This document shows positions 43,661 to 52,882 of a stretch of 64,000 nucleotides of DNA, in pieces. The stretch lies in assembly GCF_002209535.1 (NCBI RefSeq), contig NZ_NJIG01000025.1, positions 1 to 64,000 on the forward strand, in the 5' to 3' direction. A model generated the notes under the pieces. It was not told the DNA's origin and ran no database searches. It saw nothing but the letters and a program-made list of their open reading frames with translations. This DNA comes from Achromobacter marplatensis. GTDB taxonomy: Bacteria; Pseudomonadota; Gammaproteobacteria; Burkholderiales; Burkholderiaceae_B. Positions within the stretch are counted from its first letter, which is position 1; every line of letters begins with the position of its first letter. The position numbers and the translations under genes are program-made.

Positions 43661-44504
43661 CCAGGTAGCGCTGGGTCTGCACGATGGCTTCGCGTTCCTT
43701 GAAGCTCGTCAGGCGATCGGCCAGCGCGCTGCTGTCGCCGGTCTGCTTGATGGCGGCCAGCGTGGCCTGCATGGCATGGATGGCGGCGCGCTGCAGGTCC
43801 GACGGAATGATGGCCAGGCGATAGCCCATCGCGGCCAAGTCGGGCAGCGGCACCAGCGGCGTCTTGCCGCCATAGAACATGTTGATGAGCTTCAGGCCCG
43901 GCAGGCGCTCGGCGATGGCGCGGATCTGCTCCAGCGTTTCGGGCGCTTCCACGAACACCATGTCCGCGCCCGCTTTCACGTAGCGTTCGGCACGCGCAAT
44001 CGCCGCATCAAACCCTTCCACCGCAATCGCATCCGTGCGCGCGATGACCAGTGCGTCGGCGTCCGACAGCGTCTGGCGCGCGATGTGCACCTTGCGGCAC
44101 ATCTCGTCCGTGTCCACAAGGCTCTTGTCGTCCAGATGGCCGCAGCGCTTGGGAAAGGACTGGTCTTCGATATGGAAGGCGGCGACACCCGCGCGCTCCA
44201 TGATGCGCACGGTGCGTTCCACGTTGGCCGATCCGCCGAAACCGGTGTCTGCGTCCGCCACGACCGGCAGGCCGCTGGCGTCGACGATCTTCTCGACCCG
44301 ATCCATCACTTCGGTGAAGCTCAAGAGGCCGATATCCGGATAGCCTGCCGCACGCGCGATGGCGCCGCCACTGGCGTAGACGGCGTTGAATCCCGCGGCG
44401 GCCACCAGCCGGGCCGACATGCCGTCATAGGCGCCGGGCGCCACGACGATGTCGCGGGCCAGGTGCTGGCGCAACAGGGTGCTGGGTTTGACGGGAGCAT
44501 TCAT
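43644..44504 (-). CDS. Isocitrate lyase / PEP mutase superfamily enzyme
   Basis: A 286-residue TIM barrel of the isocitrate lyase/PEP mutase group. It has VVADADTGFGG (Mg-binding Asp residues), HIEDQSFPKRCGHLDDK (the KRCGH active-site loop) and VEAPET. Members include methylisocitrate lyase, oxaloacetate decarboxylase, dimethylmalate lyase and carboxyphosphonoenolpyruvate phosphonomutase; the residues seen do not decide between them. AAGGAACC precedes the ATG at 44504. It is divergent from the LysR gene at 44609, which is its probable regulator. Confidence 0.83.
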   Translation of the reverse strand: MNAPVKPSTLLRQHLARDIVVAPGAYDGMSARLVAAAGFNAVYASGGAIARAAGYPDIGLLSFTEVMDRVEKIVDASGLPVVADADTGFGGSANVERTVRIMERAGVAAFHIEDQSFPKRCGHLDDKSLVDTDEMCRKVHIARQTLSDADALVIARTDAIAVEGFDAAIARAERYVKAGADMVFVEAPETLEQIRAIAERLPGLKLINMFYGGKTPLVPLPDLAAMGYRLAIIPSDLQRAAIHAMQATLAAIKQTGDSSALADRLTSFKEREAIVQTQRYLALDAQ

Positions 44505-44608
44505 GGCGGTTCCTTGATGAAGATGCGTCGATGTATGCATCATCGGCTGGCCGCAATAGAATGTCCAATATATGGAAAATTGATAATCAGTACTTTTCAG
44601 GTATCAAT

Positions 44609-45493
44609 ATGGAACTGCGCCATTTGCGCTATTTCGTCGTGACCGCCGAGGCGCAGCATTTCACGCGTGCGGCCGAACTGCTGGGCATGGCGCAGCCCCC
44701 GCTCAGCCAGCAGATCCGCCAGCTGGAGCAAGAGGTCGGCACGCCGCTGTTTGACCGCACGGGCCGCGGCGTCGCGCTGAACGACGCCGGCCGCGCATTC
44801 CTGGTGTGCGCGCAAGACATCCTGCAACGCGCGCAGGCCGCCGTGCAGACGGCGCAACGCGCCGCGCGTGGCGAGGTCGGCGAACTGACCCTGGGTTTCA
44901 CCGAATCCGCGTCGTTCAACGGTGTCGTGACGGAGCTGATCCGCCAATACCGGCAACAGTATCCCGATGTGGAAATGACCCTGTCGCAAGGCGATAGCGA
45001 GACGCTGGTGGCGCAGCTGCGCGAAGGCGCGATCGACGCCGCCTTCGTGCGCCCGCCCTTTGCGCTGGACGGCGGGTTGACGTTCACGCAGTTGGCGGAA
45101 GAACCGCTGGTGGTGGCCCTGCCGCTGGGCCATGCGCTGGCGCGAAAGAAGCGGCTGGCGCCCGCGGACCTGACGCAGGAACGCTTCATCCTGTATTCGC
45201 GCAAGTCGGGGTACGGGCTCAGCGCGGACATCATGGCGGCATGCCGGCAGCACGGCCTGAATCCGTTGATCGGCCAACGCGCGCCGCAGCTGTCGTCGGC
45301 GGTGAACCTGGTGGCGGCAGGCATGGGCGTGGCGGTGGTGCCGGCGTCATTGCGCCACCTGCGCCCCGACGGCGTGGTCTACCGCCCTTTCGCGCTGGAC
45401 TGGCCGCGCGCGGTGCTGGGGCTGGCGGTGCGTCAGGACAGGCCGGGCGGCAAGGTGGAAAACCTGCTTCGGCTGGCCGGCGGCCGCGCCTAG
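44609..45493 (+). CDS. LysR-family regulator
   Basis: A 294-residue LysR protein beginning MELRHLRYFVVTAEAQHFTR, with LGMAQPPLSQQIRQLE as the recognition helix and an effector domain of the CatR/BenM branch (RYRQQYPDVEMTL, LREGAIDAAFVRPP). CatR-like members often respond to small carboxylates. A 104-bp AT-rich gap separates it from the isocitrate-lyase-family gene, which it most likely controls. The start at 44609 matches the usual N-terminus; an upstream ATG at 44531 adds non-family residues. Confidence 0.88.
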   Translation: MELRHLRYFVVTAEAQHFTRAAELLGMAQPPLSQQIRQLEQEVGTPLFDRTGRGVALNDAGRAFLVCAQDILQRAQAAVQTAQRAARGEVGELTLGFTESASFNGVVTELIRQYRQQYPDVEMTLSQGDSETLVAQLREGAIDAAFVRPPFALDGGLTFTQLAEEPLVVALPLGHALARKKRLAPADLTQERFILYSRKSGYGLSADIMAACRQHGLNPLIGQRAPQLSSAVNLVAAGMGVAVVPASLRHLRPDGVVYRPFALDWPRAVLGLAVRQDRPGGKVENLLRLAGGRA

Positions 45494-45512
45494 AACCGGC
45501 GCGCCGCGGCGC

Positions 45513-46328
45513 TTAGTCTTCGTGCGACTCGTGCACGGCCACGGCGCCGCGCTTCCAATAGCTGGCTGCGCGGATGCGGGCCTTGTCGGTGCCATGCTGC
45601 GACACCATGATTTCACGCACGGCCTTGGCCACGGCGGATTCGGCCGCCACCCACACATAGCCTTCGCCGGGCGGCAAGGTCAGTTCCCGCGCCGCTTCCA
45701 GCAACAAGGTGCTGTAGCCCGGCGCCGTGCCATCGCGATGCAGCCAGCGCACGGACGTCTGCGCAGCCGAGGGCAGCGGGATCTGGTTGGCGGCGGACGG
45801 CACCTCGATCAGAACGAACGCCTGCGCGGCGGCGGGCAGTTCCTCGAGGCGGCGGGCGATGGCGGGCAGCGCCGTTTCGTCGCCGATCAGCACATGCCAA
45901 TCAAACCCCTTGGGCACCACGAAAGAACCGCGCGGGCCGCCGATGCCCAGCGTCTGGCCGGGCGCGGCCTGCTCGGCCCAGGTGGACGCAGGGCCATCGC
46001 CGTGCAGCACGAATTCAATGACAAGCTCGCGGCGTGCCGCATCGAAACTGCGGGGGGTGTAGTCGCGCGCGGCGGGCTTGGGCGCGCCTTCAGGGAACTT
46101 GACGCCATCCGGGCCGACGGTGGGCAATGCCAGCGGCTGCGTCGGGTCGGCGGGGAAAAAGAGCTTCACATGGTCGTCAAACGACGCGGACACGAAGTCC
46201 GCGAGGTCGTCGCCGGTGAAGGTGATGCGGGCCAGCAGGCCGGCAACGCGCTCGATGCGCGCAACGGTCAGCACGCGCATCTTCAGGTTGTGGCGCACGC
46301 GCTCCACGTTCAAATCGCTACGGGTCAT
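45513..46328 (-). CDS. yqjH: Siderophore-interacting protein, ferric reductase (YqjH/ViuB type)
   Basis: A 271-residue NAD(P)H-dependent ferric-siderophore reductase. The FAD-binding half has KLFFPADP and ARDYTPRSFD (the R-x-Y-T-x-R motif that binds FAD) and WAEQAAPGQTLGIGGPRGSF; the C-terminal SIP domain ends with WVAAESAVAKAVREIM. It releases iron from siderophores in the cytoplasm. The upstream PadR gene (46355) is on the same strand 26 bp away, the same pairing as E. coli yqjI-yqjH. The start at 46328 gives the conserved N-terminus. Confidence 0.85.
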   Translation of the reverse strand: MTRSDLNVERVRHNLKMRVLTVARIERVAGLLARITFTGDDLADFVSASFDDHVKLFFPADPTQPLALPTVGPDGVKFPEGAPKPAARDYTPRSFDAARRELVIEFVLHGDGPASTWAEQAAPGQTLGIGGPRGSFVVPKGFDWHVLIGDETALPAIARRLEELPAAAQAFVLIEVPSAANQIPLPSAAQTSVRWLHRDGTAPGYSTLLLEAARELTLPPGEGYVWVAAESAVAKAVREIMVSQHGTDKARIRAASYWKRGAVAVHESHED

Positions 46329-46354
46329 TAAAACTCCAGTGTCAGGGGAACGGG

Positions 46355-47050
46355 TCAAGCACAGGGCTTGCCGTTGATCTCGTCGGTGGCACGCGCCAGG
46401 ATGGCGGCGATGCGCCGTTGCTCGGTGGGCGACGCGTCGGTGCGGTCCAGCAGCGCCTGCCGGATGGCCTGGCGCGCCTCGACGAACTCCGGCAGCCAGC
46501 CGGTACGCACGTCTTCGCCTTCAGGGCCCAGGCTGCGGGGCTCGCCGCTCCAGGCCTGGCGCATCCAGTCCATCTTGCGGGCAATGTGCTTGAAACGATT
46601 GAACATCAGGGTCAGGCGGCTGCGGTTCGCTTCCAGATGCGCCTTGCCCGGCTCCGCCAGGTGATAGCGCTTCTTGGCGCCCTCTTGTTCCACCGTGGCG
46701 TAGCCCAGCTCTTCCAGATAGGTCAACGCGGGGTAAACCATCCCCGGGCTGGGCGTATAGAAGCCGTTGCTGAGCGTGCCCAGCGCCTTGATGAGTTCAT
46801 AGCCGTGGCTCGGGCTTTGCTCAAGCAGGCCCAGCAGCATCAGCTGCAGGTCGTCAGCCGACACGCGGCGTCCCCGCGTGAACCCGCGCCCGTCGCCGCC
46901 GAAACCGTCGGCGTCGCCCCGGCCGTCGGGCGGACCCGAGAACCAGTCGCCGCTAGAGGCGGCATGGCGGGGGTGATGGGGATGGTGGGCGTGATGCCCA
47001 TGGTGGCCGTGGTGGCCGTGATGCTCATGGTGAAAATGGGAATGGCGCAT
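46355..47050 (-). CDS. yqjI: His-rich PadR-family regulator (YqjI-like)
   Basis: 231 residues. The N-terminus holds about 15 His in residues 3-29 (HFHHEHHGHHGHHGHHAHH), a metal-binding tail, then a PadR winged helix (LMLLGLLEQSPSHGYELIKAL, YTPSPGMVYPALTYLEELGY) and a C-terminal helical dimerisation domain. E. coli YqjI has the same plan, represses the ferric reductase gene yqjH and itself, and responds to nickel and iron. The gene leads a two-gene unit with the reductase. A palindromic AT-rich operator lies 12-39 bp upstream of its start. Confidence 0.87.
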   Translation of the reverse strand: MRHSHFHHEHHGHHGHHGHHAHHPHHPRHAASSGDWFSGPPDGRGDADGFGGDGRGFTRGRRVSADDLQLMLLGLLEQSPSHGYELIKALGTLSNGFYTPSPGMVYPALTYLEELGYATVEQEGAKKRYHLAEPGKAHLEANRSRLTLMFNRFKHIARKMDWMRQAWSGEPRSLGPEGEDVRTGWLPEFVEARQAIRQALLDRTDASPTEQRRIAAILARATDEINGKPCA

Positions 47051-47061
47051 GGATTCGCTCT

Positions 47062-47089
47062 TAAGATGTATCTTTAGATATATATCTTA
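47062..47089 (-). promoter_or_regulatory. PadR operator: TAAGAT-N16-ATCTTA with inner palindrome
   Basis: TAAGAT and ATCTTA bracket a 28-bp imperfect palindrome that contains the perfect 12-bp core AGATATATATCT (47076-47087). It sits immediately upstream of the YqjI-like gene, where autorepression is expected. It is by far the most AT-rich stretch in the locality. Confidence 0.65.
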
Positions 47090-47149
47090 CGATACACCCG
47101 CAAAAAACCCGACGTCAAGCGCGGCGTTCCACCCGCCCCGCATCGGGCG

Positions 47150-49201
47150 TCACTCCAACCCGATCCGCCTGGCGCCCTCTCTGAACAAGACCTGCACCTC
47201 GGGCGTCAGGCGGAACGCAGCCAGGAGGTCACCCACGCGGTAGGCGGGATGCGACTTGCGGATCAACGGCAGGAAGCCCAGCGCTTCGTCCACCCGGTCA
47301 GCGATGGCCAGGCAATGGGCGGCGATCGCCAGGATGTGCACGTGGGCATTGGGACGCATCGCGGCCTTGAGCGCCCAGTCGGCAGCCTCCTCGATCCGTC
47401 CCAACCGGACCAGCGCCAGCGCGCGGACGGCCAGCATGCCGAACATCAGGGGGTCGAAGGGACTCAGATGGCGCGAATGGTCCGCCGACCCGATGGCCGC
47501 CAGGGCGTCCCCTGATTGGCAATGGACAAACCCCAACGAGTAATGCCCCAGGGCGAAATTGGGGCTCAGATCGACGGCACGCTGTAATTCCGCCAGCGAT
47601 GGGTCCTGAGTGCCGCGCAGCCACAGTGCGCGGCCCATGGCCCAATGTGCCGCGGGGTCGCGGTCGTCGGCGATCAGGCCTTGACCGGCGGTCTTGAACG
47701 CCAGGTCCATCGCGGGCTGCTGCTCGCCCCAGCGCTGGAACGCGTCCTGCCAGTGGGTAAACGACAGCCCCGCGTAGGCCCGGGAATACGTGGGGTCCAG
47801 CCGCACCGCCATCTGGAAAAAATGTCGCGCCAGCGCGTTGTCCGCCTGGTTGAACCGGTACATGTGCCACAGGCCGCGGTGATGGGCCGACCACGCGTCC
47901 AACGAATTCGGCGGCGTGAGAATGGCCCGGTTGCGCTCGGCGGATTCGACCTCGATTTCGATCGACGCGACGATCCGGTTGCCGATCTCGTCCAGTGCGA
48001 CGAATGCGTCGTCCAGCGCATGGTCGAAGGTCTCTGCCCACACGATGCGCGCCGTCCGCGATTCGACGAGCGCCACGTCCACGATGATCCGCTTGGCGTG
48101 CCGGCGCAGCGAGCCGCTCACCACGAAGTCCACATTCAGCGTCCGGCCGGCCTCTTCCGGCCCCACGCTGCGCTGGTCCAGGGCGAAGACCGTCCCCTGC
48201 GCGATGACGAACAGGCTGCGCAGCTTGGCCAACCGGGTGATGATGTCGTAGGCCAACCCGTCCCCCAACCCGCCCCGCACGCCGCTGCGCGCCGCGGCGT
48301 TCGTAAATGGCATGACCGCGATCGAGGCCCGTCCGGTTCTTTCCCTGCCGCCGTCGGACGAGTCGGCAATCGGTGCCTTCGCGGCGTCAGCCGCCGGTTC
48401 CGGCGAGCCGCCGGGCGATAGCCGAAGCTGCCGCCAGGCATCGCGCAGGGGCCGCCAATCCAGCCCCTCGTCCTCGAAGGCGCGTATCGCGGCAGCCAGG
48501 TGTTCTTCTCCCTCGCGAAGCCGCCCCCGGTCGCTTAGCGACTGCAGCATCAACGCGTGTGCGCGCCGGTCGTACGGGGCCAACCGCAACCAATTGTCCA
48601 GGCAGCCGTAGCGCTCTTCGGACTCGGTTGGCAGGCACGCGGCCAGGTGCTCCAGCACCACCGCCTGGCAGGCTCTCAATCGCCGCCGTTGCGCCACCAT
48701 CCAGCTATCGAAGACCGGGCACGCCCTGAGCTGCAGGCCATCCAGGAACTCGCCCGCGAATAGCGCCGCCAGCCGGCGCAGCCTATCCACGCCCACACTA
48801 CTGATGCCCTGCCGCATCGCCTGCTCGATATCCAGGACGTCGACAAGGCAGTCGTGCAAATCGAGCGCCACCGTCTCTGGCGTTGCCTGAATTCGTCGGC
48901 GGTCGGGCTCGTCAAGCAAGGTTCTTGCCTTGCTGAGACACCAGCGCAGTTCGCCTCGGGGATCGTTCGGAACGTCCCAAAGCAGCTCGCACAGATGCGT
49001 GCGCGTCACGGCATGCGGAGCAAGCGCAAGATAGGCGATCAACGCGCGGAGCTTGCGCGAGGGTGGCAACGCCAAGGCGGCGTCCCCCCGCAAGATCGCC
49101 ATCGACCCAAGCATGTGGATACGAATGGCGGCGGCATCCTGGGGAAAATCCGGGTGCCTTGCCGCCGCAGATTCCACGCCGGCTACCACGGTCCGCTCCA
49201 C
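47150..49201 (-). CDS. BTAD-type transcriptional regulator with TolB-like and TPR domains
   Basis: 683 residues. An OmpR-type winged helix (residues about 27-100, IHMLGSMAILRGDAAL, LRWCLSKARTLL) is followed by a BTAD helical domain (to about 265), a FlgO/TolB-like alpha-beta domain (about 295-400: SIAVMPFTN, GDGLAYDIITRLAKL, VDFVVSGSLRRHAKR, VWAETFDHALDD) and TPR repeats (about 440-640). The same layout occurs in large one-component regulators and in cyclase-associated regulators. It is divergent from the methyltransferase gene at 49327 and probably controls it. The GTG at 49201 is used; an ATG at about 49114 (MLGSMAIL) is an alternative. Confidence 0.8.
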   Translation of the reverse strand: MERTVVAGVESAAARHPDFPQDAAAIRIHMLGSMAILRGDAALALPPSRKLRALIAYLALAPHAVTRTHLCELLWDVPNDPRGELRWCLSKARTLLDEPDRRRIQATPETVALDLHDCLVDVLDIEQAMRQGISSVGVDRLRRLAALFAGEFLDGLQLRACPVFDSWMVAQRRRLRACQAVVLEHLAACLPTESEERYGCLDNWLRLAPYDRRAHALMLQSLSDRGRLREGEEHLAAAIRAFEDEGLDWRPLRDAWRQLRLSPGGSPEPAADAAKAPIADSSDGGRERTGRASIAVMPFTNAAARSGVRGGLGDGLAYDIITRLAKLRSLFVIAQGTVFALDQRSVGPEEAGRTLNVDFVVSGSLRRHAKRIIVDVALVESRTARIVWAETFDHALDDAFVALDEIGNRIVASIEIEVESAERNRAILTPPNSLDAWSAHHRGLWHMYRFNQADNALARHFFQMAVRLDPTYSRAYAGLSFTHWQDAFQRWGEQQPAMDLAFKTAGQGLIADDRDPAAHWAMGRALWLRGTQDPSLAELQRAVDLSPNFALGHYSLGFVHCQSGDALAAIGSADHSRHLSPFDPLMFGMLAVRALALVRLGRIEEAADWALKAAMRPNAHVHILAIAAHCLAIADRVDEALGFLPLIRKSHPAYRVGDLLAAFRLTPEVQVLFREGARRIGLE

Positions 49202-49326
49202 GCACGGGAACTACGGTTGACTCCGGATCGCACGACACGCACCTGCCTTCGCGCCCTTGTCTGTGATGCCGCTCGGCGCCGGCGATGTCCGCTGTCGCTT
49301 TCCCCCCGTACTAATGGAGACAGACC

Positions 49327-50175
49327 ATGTCCATATCCGCCACCGCCGTTGCGCAACCTCAAGCCGCCGCGCAGCCCGATCTGGCCGCCCTGAAGACCCG
49401 CCAGCAAGCCACCTGGTCTTCCGGAGACTATGCCGTCGTCGGCACCACGTTGCAGATCGTCGGCGAGCAGCTGTGCGAATCCCTCGACGTCCGCGCCGGA
49501 CAGAAAGTGCTTGATGTCGCAGCTGGCAACGGCAACGCCTCGCTGGCCGCGGCCCGCCGCTGGTGCGAGGTGGTCGCCACCGACTACGTGCCCGCGCTGC
49601 TGGGACGCGCCCGTGAACGCGCCGCGGCCGAACGACTGAAGGTCGAATTCCAGGAAGCCGATGCCGAGGCCCTGCCCTTTGCACCCGCCAGCTTCGACGC
49701 CGTCGTTTCCACCTTCGGCGTGATGTTCACGGCCGATCACGACAAGGCCGCCGCCGAACTGGTCCGCGTCTGCCGCCCAGGTGGCAAGATCGGCATGGCC
49801 AACTGGACGCCCGAGGGCTTCATCGGCCAAATCTTCAAGACCATCGGCAAGCACCTGCCCCCGCCGGCCGGCGTCAAATCGCCCGCGCTGTGGGGCACCC
49901 GGGCGCGCATCGACGAGATGTTCGGCGCCCACGCCTCCGCCATCCAGGCCGAACCCCGCCACTTCGTGTTCCGCTATCGTTCGCCCGAACATTGGCTGCA
50001 GGTCTTCAAGACCTATTACGGGCCGCTTCTTAAAGCGTTTGCTGCGTTGGAACCTGCGGCGCAAGCCGCCCTGGAAAGCGATCTGATAGCGCAAATAGAC
50101 CGGTTCAATCGCTCTAGCGACGCCGGGATGGTGGTGCCCAGTGAATACCTTGAGATCGTGATCACGCGCCGATAG
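49327..50175 (+). CDS. SAM-dependent class I methyltransferase
   Basis: A 282-residue Rossmann-fold methyltransferase. Motif I is VLDVAAGNGNASLAAA (about 61-76), the acidic residue after strand 2 is in VVATDYVP, and the later EADAEALPFAPASFDAVVSTFG region fits the Methyltransf_11/25 type. AATGGAGACAG precedes the ATG. The substrate is unknown; similar genes often modify small molecules or lipids. A 526-bp stretch without an intact gene follows. Confidence 0.83.
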   Translation: MSISATAVAQPQAAAQPDLAALKTRQQATWSSGDYAVVGTTLQIVGEQLCESLDVRAGQKVLDVAAGNGNASLAAARRWCEVVATDYVPALLGRARERAAAERLKVEFQEADAEALPFAPASFDAVVSTFGVMFTADHDKAAAELVRVCRPGGKIGMANWTPEGFIGQIFKTIGKHLPPPAGVKSPALWGTRARIDEMFGAHASAIQAEPRHFVFRYRSPEHWLQVFKTYYGPLLKAFAALEPAAQAALESDLIAQIDRFNRSSDAGMVVPSEYLEIVITRR

Positions 50176-50701
50176 CCGGGCGGCGATCCCAGACCCCTTA
50201 CCGCCGGGGTCATTCGGGCAGGCAGCAAGCAGTAGATGGTCCATGGCGCGACGCCTTTACGCCCTTCCGCGCACGGAGCGGGACGAACGACGCGAAGCAG
50301 TGACATGCAAAGCTGGCACGCGGGCTGCGGCCCGGGCCAGGCCGGGACTGATCCTCTGCCTGAAATCATACGCCTGTCGGCGGCGGCTGGCGCAAGCCTG
50401 CTGCCGTCAGGCGCCGCGTTCGAATCCCCCAGCCGCGATCCGGCGCAATGTCTCATTATTCAGGCCGATTTGTCTCGCCTCGCCCGGTAATGCGGCTTCT
50501 GCCATGAGGCCCAGTGTAAATTCGCCAACGATTTCACTCGAGGCGACTCGGGCGGCTCGAGCGTTCGCAGGTTGCCTCGCCGGGCCATCTCCTGAAGGCA
50601 AAGATCGTAGGTGCATCCCGGAATGCGTAGCGGCTTCGGAAAGGGCGGAGCCTACGTGAAGCCGGGGTATGAAGTCACCTTCAATCGATCAAGAGGCCTA
50701 C
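50176..50701. other. Gene-poor stretch with a degenerate coding remnant
   Basis: I find no intact gene in these 526 bp. On the minus strand an open frame at 50407-50616 ends with EIVGEFTLGLMAEAAL and RQIGLNNETLRRIA, and part of it (50445-50532) is matched by an inverted copy at 54641-54728. No terminator hairpin or promoter is obvious. The DUF1254 gene starts at 50702. Confidence 0.5.
50445..50532 (-). repeat. 88-bp degenerate segment, copy A
   Basis: Read on the minus strand, this segment aligns without gaps to 54641-54728 on the plus strand, 62 of 88 bases identical, with both ends nearly perfect (19 of the first 20 and all of the last 8 bases). In one frame both copies encode EIVGEFTL...RxIGxNNETL. 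The two lie in inverted orientation around four genes. Confidence 0.65.
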
Positions 50702-51730
50702 ATGTCATTTTCATCCGTGTCCCGCATCGTCGCCCTGACGCTCGCAACGTTTGGCACTGCGCATGCGCAATCCCCCGATGCGACGACACCGGTTGGCGTC
50801 GACAACTTTGTCCGTGCCGAGTCCGATCTCTACATGGGAAAAATGGTGGCGGATGGAGGTGTCGGACGCTTTATCCACAGCCGCGCACCGGTCGCCATCG
50901 ACGCACAGAACGTCATCCGCATGAATCGCGACACGCTCTACTCCGAAGCCGTGTTCGATCTGGATGCAGGCCCCGTCACGATCACGCTGCCCGAAGCCGG
51001 TGCACGATTCATGTCGATGCAGATCGTCGATGAAGACCATTACGTACCCGCCGTTTTCTACGGTGCCGGCGCCCATACCCTGAGCAAGGCGGACATCGGC
51101 ACGCGCTATGTCTTTGTCGCGATCCGCACGCTGGTCGACCCCGCAGACAAGAAGGATCTTGAGCAGGTGCACGCCCTGCAGGATGCCATCAAGGTCAGCC
51201 AGGCCAAGGCGGGAGAATTCGTCGTGCCGAAGTGGGATCAGGCCAGCCAGAAAAAGATGCGCGACGCCCTGCTGGTGCTGGGCGAGACGGTCCCCAACTA
51301 CAACCAGGCCTTTGGCCCGAAGGGCACGGTCGACCCAATCCAGCACTTGATTGGCACCGCCACGGGTTGGGGTGGAAATCCCGCCAAGGACGCCATCTAC
51401 CTTACCGGCGTGGCGCCCAAAAACGATGGAAAAACCGTTTATCGGCTGAACGTAAAGGAAGTCCCGGTGAAGAGCTTCTGGTCGGTCAGCGTGTACAACG
51501 CCGACGGCTACTTCCAGAAGAACCCGTACGACGCCTATTCGTTGAACAACCTCACCGCGCAACAAAAGGCTGACGGGTCGATCGACATCCAGTTCGGCGG
51601 ATGCGACGGGAAGATCGCCAATTGCCTGCCCACCACGCCGGGTTGGAACTACACGGTCAGGCTTTATCAGCCAAGCGAGGAAATCCTGAACGGCAAATGG
51701 CGCTTTCCGGAGCCGACACCGCAGCCCTAA
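50702..51730 (+). CDS. Exported DUF1254/DUF1214 protein
   Basis: A 342-residue protein with a Sec signal peptide (MSFSSVSRIVALTLATFGTA, cleavage near HAQ). The DUF1254 and DUF1214 parts are condensed: FVRAESDLYMG, IRMNRDTLYSEAVFDL, FWSVSVYNADGYFQKNPYDA, NCLPTTPGWNYTVRLYQP. The function of the family is unknown. AGAGG lies five to six bases before the ATG at 50702. It precedes an AraC-type regulator on the same strand that may control it. It is the second family member in the window, with low overall similarity to the first. Confidence 0.85.
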   Translation: MSFSSVSRIVALTLATFGTAHAQSPDATTPVGVDNFVRAESDLYMGKMVADGGVGRFIHSRAPVAIDAQNVIRMNRDTLYSEAVFDLDAGPVTITLPEAGARFMSMQIVDEDHYVPAVFYGAGAHTLSKADIGTRYVFVAIRTLVDPADKKDLEQVHALQDAIKVSQAKAGEFVVPKWDQASQKKMRDALLVLGETVPNYNQAFGPKGTVDPIQHLIGTATGWGGNPAKDAIYLTGVAPKNDGKTVYRLNVKEVPVKSFWSVSVYNADGYFQKNPYDAYSLNNLTAQQKADGSIDIQFGGCDGKIANCLPTTPGWNYTVRLYQPSEEILNGKWRFPEPTPQP

Positions 51731-51841
51731 CCTCCGTTCGGTCGCGCAGCCCAAGCCGACACCCGCGTTTGTGCAACATGGACGCGGGTACACTGGCCAC
51801 TTGGCCGGCCATGGGCTTGCGACTTAAGGCGAGACGTCAAC

Positions 51842-52870
51842 ATGACTTGCTCAGAAACGTTCATCTCCACCGACGCAATAGAGCATTCGCTGCGTGACGA
51901 GTACTGGCGTGAAGTCACGCGCCCGTTCTGCGATACGACGCTCGATCCGACAACGGGTTCGGCAACGTTGGAAGGCACCATGCGGATCCGCCACCTGGGC
52001 GGATTGACGCTGGGCTCAACGACCTTCAACGCGCAGCGCTACAAGCGGGACAAGGCCACGATTGCCCGCAGCGGGCTGGATCATTACCTTGTTCATGTCG
52101 TGGCGGCGGGTTCCATCCACGGCGACTTTGACGGCCGCGACGTCCTGGCGGCCCCCGGCGGGATCTGCATCATCGACCTGGCCCGCCCTTATGCATGCAG
52201 CGTGGAAGCCGGCGAGCGAGTGGCGACGACCATCCCCCGCGCCGGCATCGATAAGCTGCTGGGGCCCCGCGACGTGCACGGATTCGTCCTTGACCCCGGG
52301 CTTCCGATGACGCGCCTGCTTGCGGACTACCTTCGCGGTTTCCACGCGGTGGCAGGCCAGCTGTCCACCAGTGAGGACGGCGCGGCACAAGAAGCCCTTA
52401 CCACGCTGCTCTCGGCAGGCCTGTCGAACACCGCGCCCGTCGACGATGGCCCGCAATCCGTGCTGGGTCAGGCAATGCGGGCGCGAGCCCTTGCCTATAT
52501 TGATCGCCACCTTGCAGATCCCGAGCTGGGCCCGGACCTGCTCGTGCAACGATTCAGAGTCTCGCGCGCCCATCTGTATCGCGTATTTTCCGACCTGGGC
52601 GGCATCGCCCAGGTGATCAAGACACGGCGCCTGGACGCGGCCTACGCCTTCCTCGTCGATCCACGGCGCCCCGCACGACCGATGAGCCAGATCGCCGCTG
52701 ACTTCGGCTTTCGCAATACCGGGCGCTTTCGCCAGGCATTTCTTGCGCGCTTTGGCTTAGCCCCTGAAGACGCCAGCGGCCAAAGCCCCCACGCGGCGTC
52801 GCCGCTCGACAGCGACAATTTTCTATCGACCCATTTCGCGGCGCACAGCCATCGGCCCGACGTCGCGTAA
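51842..52870 (+). CDS. AraC-family regulator (AraC_binding_2 type)
   Basis: A 342-residue regulator. The N-terminal sensory domain (about 10-200) resembles the FeaR/NphR group that senses aromatic compounds; the C-terminal DNA-binding part (about 225-315) has two helix-turn-helix units, PDLLVQRFRVSRAHLYRVF and PMSQIAADFGFRNTGRFRQAF. Its target may be the DUF1254 gene upstream or the converging outer-membrane gene; neither is proven. Its stop is 12 bp from the converging outer-membrane gene. Confidence 0.85.
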   Translation: MTCSETFISTDAIEHSLRDEYWREVTRPFCDTTLDPTTGSATLEGTMRIRHLGGLTLGSTTFNAQRYKRDKATIARSGLDHYLVHVVAAGSIHGDFDGRDVLAAPGGICIIDLARPYACSVEAGERVATTIPRAGIDKLLGPRDVHGFVLDPGLPMTRLLADYLRGFHAVAGQLSTSEDGAAQEALTTLLSAGLSNTAPVDDGPQSVLGQAMRARALAYIDRHLADPELGPDLLVQRFRVSRAHLYRVFSDLGGIAQVIKTRRLDAAYAFLVDPRRPARPMSQIAADFGFRNTGRFRQAFLARFGLAPEDASGQSPHAASPLDSDNFLSTHFAAHSHRPDVA

Positions 52871-52882
52871 GGCGCCTGCGCT

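Noticed and set aside
44505..44608. Several short palindromes (GATGTATGCATC, TCCAATATATGGA) as LysR operators
   Set aside because: Each is short or imperfect and none clearly has the T-N11-A form at a decisive place; the gap is a probable control region, but no single site stands out.
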